Assembly (NCBI GenBank): GCA_022478985.1
Contig: JAKSZP010012182.1
Span: 29,937-93,936, forward strand
DNA length: 64,000 nucleotides
Direction: 5' to 3'
Origin: Massospora cicadina
Lineage: Eukaryota > Entomophthoromycota > Entomophthoromycetes > Entomophthorales > Entomophthoraceae
The position numbers and the translations under genes were made by a program. The first letter of the stretch is position 1. Each line of letters starts with the position of its first letter. A model generated the notes under the pieces. It searched no databases and had not been told where the DNA came from. It worked only from the letters and a program-made list of their open reading frames with translations. Below, one piece after another: positions 46,726 to 57,810 of this stretch.

Positions 46726-46869
46726 TCTCTGGAATAGCTCATCTGCCTACGGATATATCAATTGGACCATTGGTAACCGCAATAACTTATCCGCGTTCTG
46801 GTGAAAATCCCCCGCTTGGTGGAATATCTCATAATCATAATCCTGGAGCTTAAGTGCTTATTGGGCCAG

Positions 46870-47148
46870 TCATCCTTCAGGTTCCTGTAAATTGTGCAGC
46901 CAACGCAGCGAAGAGTGATCCATCACCACCCTAAAGTGCATTCCATGGACATACACCCAAAACTGCTTACAGGCATAAATGACCGCAAGCCATTCACACT
47001 CAGTTCCATTGTAGTTCCTCTCAGCGGCTGAGAATGTCTGGCTCACATATGCCACCAGATGTTCGTCCCTAAGTTCATCTACTTGGCTCAGTATGGCTCC
47101 AATCGCCATCAATAAAGAATCAGTTTGAATGATAATATTACCGATCAA
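46870..47148 (-). pseudogene. Gypsy B RNase H
   Basis: A 92-codon frame: QTDSLLMAIGAILSQ (first Asp), TFSAAERNYNGTECEWLAVIYA (Glu) and VVMDHSSLRWLHN (DH). All main catalytic landmarks are present. Confidence 0.88.
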
Positions 47149-47277
47149 AATTCAGATTTTTCAGAATCAGCAAATCTACCAAATACTGGCGTAACTCATT
47201 GAAGGAGTCCTGAGCCTCTTCATTCCATACGAATCCTTTTTTGGATCCTTTAATAAATGAAATAAAGGCTCAGCTAT

Positions 47278-48016
47278 TCAGGCGAAGTCCCAAATAAATC
47301 TTCTGTAGTATCCAACCATCCTAAGGAATACTTGGATGTCTTGGACACTCTCTGGAACAGCCATGCGCTCTATAGCTGCTATCTTCCAGGTTTGCAGCTG
47401 CAATCCATTTGCATTGATCATAAATCCCAAATAATCCAACTCTTTCTTGAAGAAGTGGCACTTCCTTGGCTTGATCTTCAGGTTAGCTGCGGACAGTCTC
47501 TTAAAAACTTCATCCAAGTGGTGCAGGTGATCAATAAACGTTTTACTGAAAACATTGATTATCCAGATATACCAGGACGCATGCTAACTTCAGGTCGCTT
47601 AATATTGCATCCATGGTCCTCTGGAACATCGCGGGCGCATTGCAAAGACCCTGGGGCATCCTCGTTGGCTGGTATAACCCCTGTGCAGTGATAATCACAC
47701 ATTTATCTTGGTCTTCTTCAGGCAAGTCAATCTGCCAGTATCCCAAGATTAGGTCCATCATGGAGAAATACTTCGCTTCTCCTAATCAATCCAGCGCATC
47801 ATCAATCCTTGGTAGGAAATATGAATCCTTCTTTGTAATTTTGTTCAGCCTCTGATAGTTGATCACCACCCAGATCAATCCACCCTTCTTCTTCATGATC
47901 AGAATTGGACTTGCCCAGGGACTTGACGACAAAACTAGAAGCCCATGCTTCACTATTTTGCTGATCTCATCTTCTAAAACCGCTTTGGCAGCTTTCAATC
48001 TTTGTATCATTCTCAT
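47278..48016 (-). pseudogene. Gypsy B reverse transcriptase
   Basis: 48016-47786: SSPWASPILIMKKKGG and INYQRLNKITKKDSY. 47761-47543: DLILGYWQIDL, RMPQGLCNAPAMFQR, then VYLDN, so the second Asp of YLDD is Asn. 47517-47278: KPRKCHFFKKELDYLGF and VGYYRRFIWDFA. Split by a stop at about 47780 and frameshifts. Confidence 0.9.
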
Positions 48017-48557
48017 CCTTATTGGTAGATTTTCCCCAGTGTCAACCTTGTAAATTATGTCTCATGCGCATCCCAAATTGTGGTCGTCCTGAGCAAACAC
48101 TTCCCGATATTTCTTGAATCATTTGAGCACCTCCTCCTTCTGCCCTTCCAGCAGATCTGCGAGCTGCTCCCTATCAACCAATAGGTTGATGCTTTTGGCC
48201 GCCCAGCCAGTAATCCCATTTCCTCAAGAGACCCAAAATCATGGAATCATCTCAATTCTGCTGTTAGGATGAAATGAATAAGTGCGATGATTTGATTCCT
48301 CTTGATCTTCATCAGTTTTTCGCTCAGATTCGCCAAGAGAACTCATATTTCTCCATGGCCCGGCATTATTATCCTGGGAGCCACCCATGGCTCCACTCTG
48401 GACTTCTTCCAGGGGCTTCTGACTTCTCCATACAACATCTCCAAAATCTCTAAAGTCAACCCTGTGTTGACTATCATCTGTAATCTGGCTGGTATATCCT
48501 TTCCTTCTTGATCCTTAAGGGAATTCCCCAGTTTTCTAGGATTTCTGCCAACATCTC

Positions 48558-49000
48558 TCATCGCTTCCTACCAACTAATTGGTATTGAATTGGTACAATG
48601 CCATCATTGTATATCAGATTAATGAGGTTGTTCCTCCGATTTAATGGAACTTCACCATCCTTCTGGTATACCAATGGTAACGTCTGACCCAGGATGGTCA
48701 ATGTATTATCCTCAAAGTTACATTTAACTCTGTACTTCCGCAGAAACTCTGTTCCTATCAGAATATCATAGTTTTGGTTCAACAATACTATCGCTGGCGC
48801 AGATACCACCAACGACCTGAATCATAGTGGCAGCACACTACATGCTCCACAGGAAACGGTGGTGTTTGGCCCAGCTGTTCCATATTCTTTCTTGTGTTCC
48901 AAGTCTTGGGAGATCTTGTTTCTTTTCACCAGCTTGGTTGACACAATATTAATGGGTGCTCCACTGTCGACAATCGCCCTCACCCTCACTCAATTCATCT
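48558..49000 (-). pseudogene. Gypsy B protease
   Basis: VRAIVDSGAPINIVSTKL near 48985-48935 is an intact DSGA active-site loop. 48812-48558 continues with YDILIGTEFLRKYRVKCNF, the second hydrophobic ILIGTEFL segment of retroviral proteases. A frame break lies between them. Confidence 0.85.
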
Positions 49001-49160
49001 GAATATCTATATATGTACACTCAGAGTATTGTAATATAGTATTTACTGAGTGAATTGTGGCATTATTAGCCAAATCTAGGGTATTAATAATCTGCGCAAA
49101 TAATTCAGGAAATGATTCCTTTATCACACCAAGGGGGATCAACAGATTGGCCTCATCTAA

Positions 49161-50112
49161 TCAAATGTCTGCTAAGTTATCAGGATTCTCGGTGATCCAA
49201 ATCTTCTCCACCAGTTGTCGGGCATATGCCCATGCAACTTCCTGAATTATCTTGGGGTTGATCTTCTTTGCCCCAGCTCTAGTCACAGCATTTATATCCA
49301 TGTTGACCACTTGGTATAGCTGATCCTGCTCGTCATCTACAAACAGATTGCTATTGTCTATCTCTTCATTCATGATATCAGGAGGAACAGGTTTATCCGC
49401 CACTCTAGACTGTTCCTTGTATAGGCAGTGGGCCCTTTTCCCAAATCTTTGGAAGCTTCTGTCTATTTAGCCTGGACCACGTTAATTTGATCCTTCAGCT
49501 TTTTGCAGTGTGCGGCGAAATGTCATTTCCCGCCACACTAAAGCAGACCTTCTCTTACTTATTTGACTGTCTGAAATCTTCAGGCTTATTTCCCAGCACA
49601 GCTTGGTTAAAAGCCTCTTTTGCTCCTTCGCTTCCCTTAATGGGATTCAGATTTCAGGCCATATTAGACTTGAAGCTTCTATTTGGGGCATCAAGCGTCG
49701 CTCCCAAAATCTTCAGGTTATCTACCATTTGCAAGGTAGTTATCTCAGTCATGAATACAGAAGACATCATTTGATGAAAATTTTGATAGGGCCAAAGAGC
49801 CACTTGCAAAGAGATTCTTGCATCAAAGTTGTCTAACACTTTCGCTCCAGCCAGGATCTGCAACTCCTGGTAAAATTGATCTGCGAAGCTAGCAAGAGAT
49901 TTATCTTTATGGAATTGAATTCCCATAAATTCTTGTTTGCGTTTTGACATGCGGGTTGGACTCCCAAACTCCTTCATTATGGCCGCTTTAGCCTCAGCAT
50001 ACGACCAGCTGTCCCCCTCCAAGTGGGGTAATGCTAGATTCTGGCAGTCTGTGTCCAAACAGTTAATGACCATTAACGCTTTTTGACAATCCCCATATCC
50101 ATTCATAGTCAT
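49161..50112 (-). pseudogene. Gypsy B gag capsid and linker
   Basis: 49654-50112 (152 codons) resembles retrotransposon gag capsid: LPHLEGDSWSYAEAKAAIMKEFG, ASFADQFYQELQIL and DARISLQVALWP. Downstream, about 49560-49500, a degenerate knuckle reads CGGK-stop-HFAAHC. 49403-49161 is the gag-pol linker, with EVAWAYARQLVEKIW. Confidence 0.75.
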
Positions 50113-50223
50113 GTCAAATAGTCAGAAAAATGCTGAGGCATTATCCCGATGGAATGTTGGCAATTTTGGTGTTGATCTAAATTCCTCTGAGTCTTTTTGG
50201 GCCAATTCTCTCGGTTTGGTTAC

Positions 50224-50709
50224 TCAGTTAACTTGTGGAGTGACTTCAGGCGTCATCTCCAAAAATAGCATTAAAGGCAGGCAGCATATTTTTGGGATAT
50301 TTGTCTTCCCAAGTATCATACAAGGACTTCTTTCTTTGGCATCACTGGTCTTATCAGGCTCACTTGCACATTGGTGGGCTTTCAAGTCCTCTACTTCTTT
50401 CATCAACTTCTTGTTATCTGCACTAAACTTTCTCAAATAAACGTGATCTGCTTCTCACTCCGTTTTCAGGAATAGGACCTCTTGAACGAGGTCTCCTTCT
50501 TTCTTCTTTAATGAGTTTACTTTGCCAAGTAACTCGTTCCTGAAGTTGGCTACGTTTTCTAACCCTTTTTCCACCTTGGTGACTTGCTCTTCCAAGGCCA
50601 CGAACTCCCAATGGTCCACTGAGTTTAAGGCATTCTGATTCACTGTGGCGATCTCAGTCCACAACTTGCGCATTTCTTCTCCATATGACATTGTTAATAA
50701 ATTCTTCAC
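50224..50709 (-). pseudogene. Gypsy B gag N-terminal coiled-coil region
   Basis: 50709-50455, then 50436-50224 after one stop, encode a charged helical stretch (EEQVTKVEKGLENV, LLGKVNSLKKKEGDL, NKKLMKEVEDLKAH) with heptad-like hydrophobic spacing. First ATG downstream of the primer-binding site, so a likely gag start. Confidence 0.6.
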
Positions 50710-50716
50710 TCAGCTA

Positions 50717-50734
50717 CCCCTGTAGTGAGCACCA
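50717..50734 (-). other. Candidate Gypsy B primer-binding site
   Basis: Three bases after the 5' LTR the minus strand reads TGGTGCTCACTACAGGGG. TGG at its start would pair with the CCA end of a tRNA whose 3' terminus is ...GUGAGCACCA. Which tRNA cannot be told here. Confidence 0.5.
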
Positions 50735-50737
50735 CCT

Positions 50738-51918
50738 TGTAAAAATTTACTCTAAGTTGATTATTGGTTGTCAACCCAGTAATTTTTTTACTGCACAGGT
50801 TCAATTTCATCGTGCACCTCACGTTGTATAGAATGTATTATCTGATAATAGTATGGAGACTATTATCTGTAGTTGAGTTCAAACTATTATTTGGCCCAAC
50901 GCTTCAGCCAGTACTTCTGATTAAATACTTTATAAGTCGTACTTGTAGGGATTCATTCCCTATATTACTGTCCACCTGATCTTCATCAAGATCTCCTGAT
51001 GACAGTCTCTTTTGGCTCAACACACAGTCGGCAGCTATCCCTGCTTGTGGTTCCCTTTATCTCTAGATCCCCACTTGGATCTCTACTCTTCTTTCTGAGA
51101 GTCTTCCAATTATTGCCTTCTGCAATAATATCCTTGAGATGGAACTTCACACTGGATGCTGATAGTCTAACTATAACTGAATTGACAATATTAAGAATAT
51201 TAATAATACTAATAGGTGGTATCCAATGTCTGTGTTTTCCAATGTGGGGTTTTTTTAATGTGGGGTTTACAATATTTTTATTATAGTGAATCCTAGGGAA
51301 TTATATAGTAGGGGATTTGGCCGTCTAACCCTTGGTTGACACCTCCTTGATGAAACGGCAGCTGTTGCTGTTGAATCACCCTTACTCGTCTCAGCAGCAA
51401 TGATCTTCCCCATCCTGGCTAGGATTCCATTGTTGGACATCCTCGAGACCTCAAATGGAAAGAGTTGGAAAATGTGTCCCTAACGTTTTCCTCTCAATCC
51501 AAGTGAACCAACCATATTTGGCTAGTGACCTGCTTAGGTAATGGGAATTTTACCCTTTATGGCAGGTCACTTCACCAAACAATCGATTTGCTAGTTGCAG
51601 GTGGCATCACTCGCCTCACAACTCACTACTCATTCCTAATCTTTTGGTGATGAAACCTGACTGATCCCAATCAGTACACCTGATAGTTAATCACTATCAT
51701 ATGCCCCTATTTCGTCGGTCACTTCACCCAATGAGATATTAGTTATTCATCTGGATTGATCCCTGATGGAATGACCAGGCGAATATCCCAAAATCCCCTG
51801 AATGTAAGTTCTCCAAAATTCAGGCCAACCAATTTCCAATTTACTTCGTTTTAAGGAATTTTCCCCTAGCGACACCAGGTAATCTAGCAGGTTGATAATA
51901 TGGGCAAAAATCTCAACA
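50738..51918 (-). repeat. Gypsy B 5' LTR
   Basis: Direct repeat of 42302-43468; starts TGTAAAAATTTACTC and ends CAACA on the + strand. Carries the 5-bp duplication TGGGT on its outer side. Confidence 0.92.
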
Positions 51919-51923
51919 TGGGT
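51919..51923. repeat. Target-site duplication of Gypsy B, right
   Basis: TGGGT, matching 42297-42301. Confidence 0.88.
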
Positions 51924-52562
51924 ATACCATAATGCTGAGCGCACTAAGCTTTGCACTCATCTTGTGTCGTGTGTGGCCAGTATGGAACTTTGGTTCACCG
52001 CCTGGGAGAGTTCCTTCCCACAAAAGTGATAAGGCGTGGGGTTCAGCATCGCTTTTGCAAGGATCAGGCACAGCCCTTCAACCTGCTTAAGGACATGTTT
52101 GCTTTATCCATGGTTTCCCCTCTACCTCCTTCCCTCCATGTCTTAGTGGTTGCAATCGCTATGTGTATTATCCACACGATTGTCTTGGATGCTATCTCAG
52201 GATCTACTCCCACCCTCCAGGAAGCTATATGCCAGCTCCAGTCGCACCTTGTGGACCACTTTCAGGCTTGAATTTTTGGGTACCTACCACCCCATCACCG
52301 CCAGTTGGTCTCATCCTGGTTCCCGGTGTGGTTCATTGCTTCAGACCTCTTCCTACATAAGTGCTTAATTGTGGTGAAAGCCCCTACACACGTAACCCCC
52401 TTCCTTCTCTTGGCGTTCCCGCTGGCAGCAGTAGATAGCGTTTGTTTCTCTGGGGTGCCCTCCTCATGCCAATGTTCATTTTGTTATTTTGGTTTGTTTA
52501 TAGGAAGTTTCCATCCCCTGGTTGGCCTTCCCCAGATAAAATTTAGAATTTAAAATTTGATT
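51924..52562 (+). pseudogene. LINE copy 4, 3' portion (ORF2 C-terminus and tail)
   Basis: Resumes exactly where copy 4 stopped. SSCVVCGQYGTLVHRLGEF keeps C-x2-C and His; the last Cys is lost. KDMFALSMVSPLPPSLHVLVVAIAMCIIHTIVLDA is in one frame here, showing that copies 1 and 2 lack one base at this point. 3' hairpin at 52503-52531 (GGAAG...CTTCC, inner CCA/TGG), tail ATAAAATTTAGAATTTAAAATTT. Confidence 0.9.
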
Positions 52563-52573
52563 AATTAATCAAA
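52563..52573. repeat. Target-site duplication of LINE copy 4, right
   Basis: AATTAATCAAA, identical to 37672-37682. The next base is the first base of copy 5. Confidence 0.75.
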
Positions 52574-52669
52574 AAGCTTTTCTCTCTCATGTTGCAATCG
52601 CTGATTGCAACAAATTTGATTCAAGACTAAGTAAGTTTAATAATCTCTTTGAGAGTAATTAGTGTGCAC

Positions 52670-54065
52670 CTAATTCAGGTAACAGTTGTGTGAGTAAAGT
52701 AAAGGGCACATGTTTGGGCTCTGCACCATTCAAAATTTGTAAACGCCCTGGCAACAACGGCGTACTAGATAAAAATAAAAGCTGGCGGTTAGTATTTCCC
52801 CAAAGATTTTGGCCTAGCAAGAAAAATATAACCAGTTCATCAATACTCTGCATTACCAGCCCCTGTCATTAGTGGAGCACAGGGTTCAAGTTTTCTTGAA
52901 TATTCAACAAATGGCGCTTTAGAAAAGTTCTGTGGAGATGTGCACAAACTTTTCCCAAAAGCAGTATACTTAGTACCACACTCCATGACCTGAGGTTAGA
53001 TGGATCTCGGGTTTGAAAATAAACAAGCAGCAGATAAATCTGTACAGGTGCATGTGGTGGTAGACCTCCCAGATGGTCAATGGGTGTCAAGTCAAAGTGC
53101 ACTTGGTGGACCAAATCAAATCAATTTTTTGTCACCTTTTACTTTCTCCCCACAACAATAAAGCGCACAGTGTTGGTGCTCCACCTCAAGGAAGGGCTTA
53201 AAAGCTATGGGAAAATTCACTTCTTCAAGATGCAACACTTTATGCTCATGCCATACCTGTGAATTGTCAAAGCAATTTCTGTGATCACCCCATCCACAGG
53301 CATTTCAGAAGATTTTGCTCAAATCCCCCACACCACAGTTGTGTTTGTTGATGGTCTGGAATACCGCCCGTTCTGAATCACAGTGGATAGTGCACCCCCC
53401 CCCCCCATCTGCACCTTTTGTCACGCTTTTGGCCACAATGCCCATACCTGCTCCGCCAAGGAGGGCATTACACAAAACGAAATCCTCCCTGAAGCAATGG
53501 GAAGTGCAGACATCCATTATGAACAGCCTATAGACACCAACGCCTCCTTCCCATGGGGCGCACAGGGGTGTTACATTCAGGTCAAACCTGTGTCACCGCC
53601 AGAATGCAAAAAGGCTAAGAAGGCCTGCAGAGCAGCGGCCAAGGCAGCGGCCACAGCTGCATCCATGATTTCACCCACCCAGATTCAGAATGAAATTAAT
53701 TCATTTGCAGTAGAAGCAGTTCAAGAATCTGAGCACCAATCAGATTGGGCCAACCTACCTGATGACCCAATAGGTGAGTCAGATTTCCCTGAGCAAACTT
53801 ACCAAGCCTTGATTGAAACAAATTTTACTAACATTTCTTCCCAAATTTCTGTCAACCTCAATTGATGCACTGCAGGAACACAGCAATTCAAAAATTTGAG
53901 CCAAATAAGCAAAAAAGAACACAAAAACCACAAATACTTCCAAAGTAACAGAGTTCCTCAAGCCCTCTTATAAAAAAGTGCACCAAACATGGTTTACAAC
54001 TACTGCTGCTGAGAAAGCGGCAATGGAAGGCCAAGGAGACCCTTCCCATTGCACCTAAGGTGTAA
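52670..54065 (+). pseudogene. LINE copy 5 ORF1
   Basis: The ATG of other copies is replaced here by AAT. 53383-53865 (160 codons) holds ICTFCHAFGHNAHTC (CCHC intact), FPWGAQGCYIQVKPVSP and the Ala/Lys-rich linker. A C11 run at 53397 marks local slippage. The ORF1 stop is TAA at 54063-54065, overlapping the ORF2 ATG as TAATG. Confidence 0.85.
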
Positions 54066-57000
54066 TGGGGGGTGCCTTAACAATAGGGTTGTTGAATATT
54101 GCTGGACTCAAGGCCTCACTATCCCAGGATAGGAAACTGAGATTTTAAAAAAGAAATTCACCTGTGGACATCCTGGCCATTTAGGAAACCCACTGTCCAC
54201 ATGGTGCTGAGGAAATATGGGCAACCATGCTCCTCCCCTCCCTTTCTTTTGGTCGCGACACTGTGGGGTGCTTATATACGCGTCCCATAATTTTAAATTT
54301 ATTTCTAACCATTCTTACCTTGATGGCTATGTTCTTGTGGTTTCCATCTTGTGGGATGATGAAGTTTACACTATCATCAATCTCTATACCCCAAACTGTG
54401 TGTGGGCTCACCAGGAATTTCTCACAGCTTTACTTCCCTCCCACTTCCTCCTGACCCATTTTTGGTGAGTGACATGAGCTGCTGGGCCAACCTGGCCACT
54501 GACTGCTGTCCTTCTTTGCCTGCTTTCCCCCACAGGGGTATGTATATCTTCGCATTATAAAAGCCACTATGGGGCTGTTTGATACCTAACCTAAAAATGC
54601 ATCACTGCTCCCCAACATATCTCGTCCCCATGTGCAGAACGGTCAGCTGAGGTCTATGTCCCACATTGACCTTATCCTTTCCCTGTTGAACTTTTGGTCT
54701 CAGGTTGCACACTTTACAACAACAAAAATTGATTTCTCTAACCACAGGTTGGTGTCAATTTCATTTCTCTTTGGAGCACCCAGCCGAACAGGTGCCAAAG
54801 TGATGCAAACTTCATCCAGCTGAGATCATGTCTCCCAGATTTTCCTCATGGGTGGACACCAAAACTTTGGCACCAGAGTTCACTACACCCATCTTTGAAT
54901 ACCCGCTTTCTACTTGGTCATCCTTCAAAGTAAACCATCCACCAGACATTTCACCTCTCATAATGTCGCTCTTATTCTGCCTTGATAGTCATTATGTGCA
55001 TGCTTGTAGAGGTGGACCATCTGGAGTCTAACGTCCCTGCTGCAGGCTACAGCTCAGCTTGAGATCATAAGTGGGCAGAAGTGTCCACTTGTCTTAACGC
55101 ACTAGTAAGTCAACACAAACATAGTGTTTTTGTACAGTACAAAGCAAAAAATATAACAATGGGTGACATGTGCTCCGCCTTTTTTCCAGAAAATTCTTTG
55201 CACCATGACAGAGCTTGGCTTTCACACAAGTGAGGCGTCTGGACCACTCCATCGCAGATACTCCAGTTAAAGTGGAAATTAAAGTTTGAAACTATTACCC
55301 TAAATTGTATCAATTCAATTCAGTCAAACTGTCTGAAGTTGAAGAATTTTTCAAAAGTGCATATATCTGCACTATTTCTCATTATCTGGAGTTAGTAAAC
55401 TTAATTTCTAAGTATAAACTCTAGTATGCTGTTTGCGGTGCACTGCAAAGAAAAATGCCCAGGTCCAGATGGGATTCCTTATGAGTTTTTTAGAGATATT
55501 TCTAATTTTTCTCCTCTTTGTTGCTTGCCTCAATGAATCAGTGTTTGTTATAAATGCGCCTCATTCCTGGGTGCCAGGAGGCTTTCACAATAACTCAGTC
55601 TAAAAAAGGGGATAAGCTGGACTTGGTCAACTGGCGCCCCATTTCACTTAATACACAGATACCAAATTATTTACTAAAAATATGGCCAACCGCCTAGGGG
55701 AAGTTGCCTCTGATATATTCTCCTCTAAGCAATTTGGTTTCATTCTCATGCAGTCTATTTGGGACAATTTACATACTGTAGCCAACGTCTAACAATCCAT
55801 GGCTACTGCGCACTTGTTTTCTTAGACCAGCAGAAGGTTTATGACAAATTTAACTGGGATTACCTCAAAGCCTGCCTCAACAAGTTCCACCTCCCCCATC
55901 AGTTCATTAATTGGGTGATGTTGCTTACGGAATATGCCACAATGGCTGTGTATGGCCCTGATTTCCTAACTGATGCAGTTCACCCTCAAAGGGGACTCCA
56001 CCAAGGGGACCCTTTAAGCCCACTCTTGTACAACCTCAGCTTCGATCCACTTTTATGCAATATGAATGCCCGCCTTACTGATGTCCATGTGCAAGGACAA
56101 GCACCAGTTAAGATATTGGCATTTGCTGACGATTGTGTAGTTGGGCTGTCTAACAACTAAGATGCACGTGCGCTGGAGGCAACTATCCATGATTACTCCA
56201 GGATTATTAACGCTGCACTTAACGCCTTGAAACCAAAATCATTCTCCTCAGCCGAAATTAAGCCTTCTTGTCACCAGCATCCCGTTACCTACCTGCTTCA
56301 GAGGCTAGCTCATAGGTTCACTTGCCCCGGCCATCCAATACTACCCATTTGTGCTCCCTTTCATGCCAAGACCCACTGCTGGTCTGGTACGCCATTTTGG
56401 AGTGTAGCTGGAGGCGGAAGGGTACGCCTCATCAGTGATGGAGCACCACATCCTTGATAATGTCACAAAGTTCATCGCTTCCCTAAGAGCCCCCAGACTA
56501 CCCTCCCAGTCCAGTTTGTGCTTGCCAACCCTATGCTCGTGTCTAAAGTCTGGTTTGTGGTCCACGCCATCTCCTTTTTCCCTCTTTCTTCAAACCTTTG
56601 TACTCCCTACTACAAGGGTGGCTTTGGTTAGGCCGTCCTCCCCACGTGCGCCTGGATGTCATGTTTGGCACTCACAATAGTGGTGGTATGGGCCTGCTCA
56701 ACTTTGAAGCCCATGCCGCCAAGATATCTGGCACCTGGGTCACTACGGTCACCAACCCCACACTTTCAACTCAATACTGGTTATGCGTGGTCCGCTCCAA
56801 CCTTTCCTGCACCCTTGGCCTCCGCAATCCTACCCAACCCCCTTCTCTGTTAAACTATCTTGCCTCACATCCCTCTGCCGCGGGCCTTCATGGGACACCA
56901 ACTCACTTCAAACGTATTCTCCTCTTTATGTGGAGCGCTAAGTGGAGAATCAGCATCAGTGGACACACCGCCCTGAAGGGTCTCCCTACTCCCCATTTCA

Positions 57001-57707
57001 AAGAAAATTCTGTGGGTAAATCATTTTAAAGAACCTGGTACCCCAATGTCCCATCCAAATTGCCTGTGTGTTATTGACAAGCTTAACATCCTATACTCTT
57101 TGGAGACCCAGAAGGACATTTGGCGGTACACACCATCCATTTTTATAACCCCAGATTCGCGCCCATGTGGGAATATGCCTGAGAAAGGTATACCGCATGG
57201 CTGAGTGATCCAATGCCTCTCAATTTTCATGCATTGTATGCAATCAATATGGGTCATTGGTCCATTGCTTTGTAAGATTTCCCGCCATCACAAGCAATTT
57301 GGAGGGATGTTATGCGCCTCTTTTGCCAGAATAGTAAGAAAGCTTTCATTATGTCCAAAATTCATCTTCGCCTTTTCCATGTGCTCTTTGCTATCCACCC
57401 TTTTCTCCACGCTTTAATTGTTGCAATACCACTATGGATGATCCACACTATTGTTTTTTTGCACTATCTGAAAATACCCCAACCCTCCTTGAAGCTGTGT
57501 GCCGCTTCCACTCCCGCCTCACGGATCACTTTCAAGCTTGGCTGTTTGGCCACCTGCCATCCCGCCAACGTTGGTTGGTGTCATCCTGGTTCCCCATCTG
57601 GTTCCTCTCATTGGACCCTTTCCTTCATTTGTGTGCAGTTTTGGCCCAGGCTTACCTTTCACTCAAATCTTCCTTCCACTGGCAGTCCCGCTGGCAGCAG
57701 GAGGTAG
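54065..57707 (+). pseudogene. LINE copy 5 ORF2
   Basis: Endonuclease: LNIAGLK, SMSHIDLIL and FSNH, heavily broken. RT: 55759-56160 with VFLDQQKVYDKFNWDYL, HPQRGLHQGDPLSPLLY and LAFADDCVVGLSN (FADD at 56122-56133). Thumb and C-terminal parts at 56598-57029 and 57312-57707. The C-terminal CCHC is mostly lost (FSCIVCNQYGSLV near 57230). Even this old copy keeps FADD. Confidence 0.88.
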
Positions 57708-57810
57708 CCTCAGCTCCTCTAGGGTGCCTCTTGTTTTTCTTGGTGTCTTGTATTTGGTGTTTATTTGAAGTGTCCATACTCTGGTCAACCTTCACAGATA
57801 AAATTTAAAT

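Larger units (their letters stand above)
42302..51918 (-). mobile_element. Gypsy B: Ty3/gypsy element nested in LINE copy 4
   Basis: 9.6 kb on the minus strand, with LTRs of 1167 and 1181 bp (roughly 7% different in the first 170 bp), a 5-bp duplication, polypurine tract, candidate primer-binding site, gag with an N-terminal coiled-coil region, protease, RT, RNase H and integrase in Ty3 order. All frames are broken. The RT box reads YLDN. Between integrase and 3' LTR lies about 1.75 kb of + strand coding-like DNA foreign to the usual plan. Confidence 0.93.
52574..57810 (+). mobile_element. LINE copy 5 (most diverged)
   Basis: Starts AAGCTTTTCTCTC directly after the duplication of copy 4. The 5' hairpin is GTTGCAAT (52591-52598) with ATTGCAAC (52604-52611): perfect pairing reached by compensatory change. 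Ends at a 3' hairpin (57767-57793, GAAG...CTTC) and the tail AAAATTTAAAT. No clear target duplication of its own, consistent with being older than copy 4. Confidence 0.92.

Noticed and set aside
42493..51286. + strand ORFs inside both Gypsy B LTRs (42493-42726 and 50999-51286)
   Set aside because: Opposite to element sense, frames differ between the LTRs, and the predicted peptides have no domain.
53397..53407. C11 homopolymer in LINE copy 5 ORF1
   Set aside because: Homopolymer expansion of a Pro codon run that is shorter in other copies; likely slippage or a sequencing effect, not a signal.
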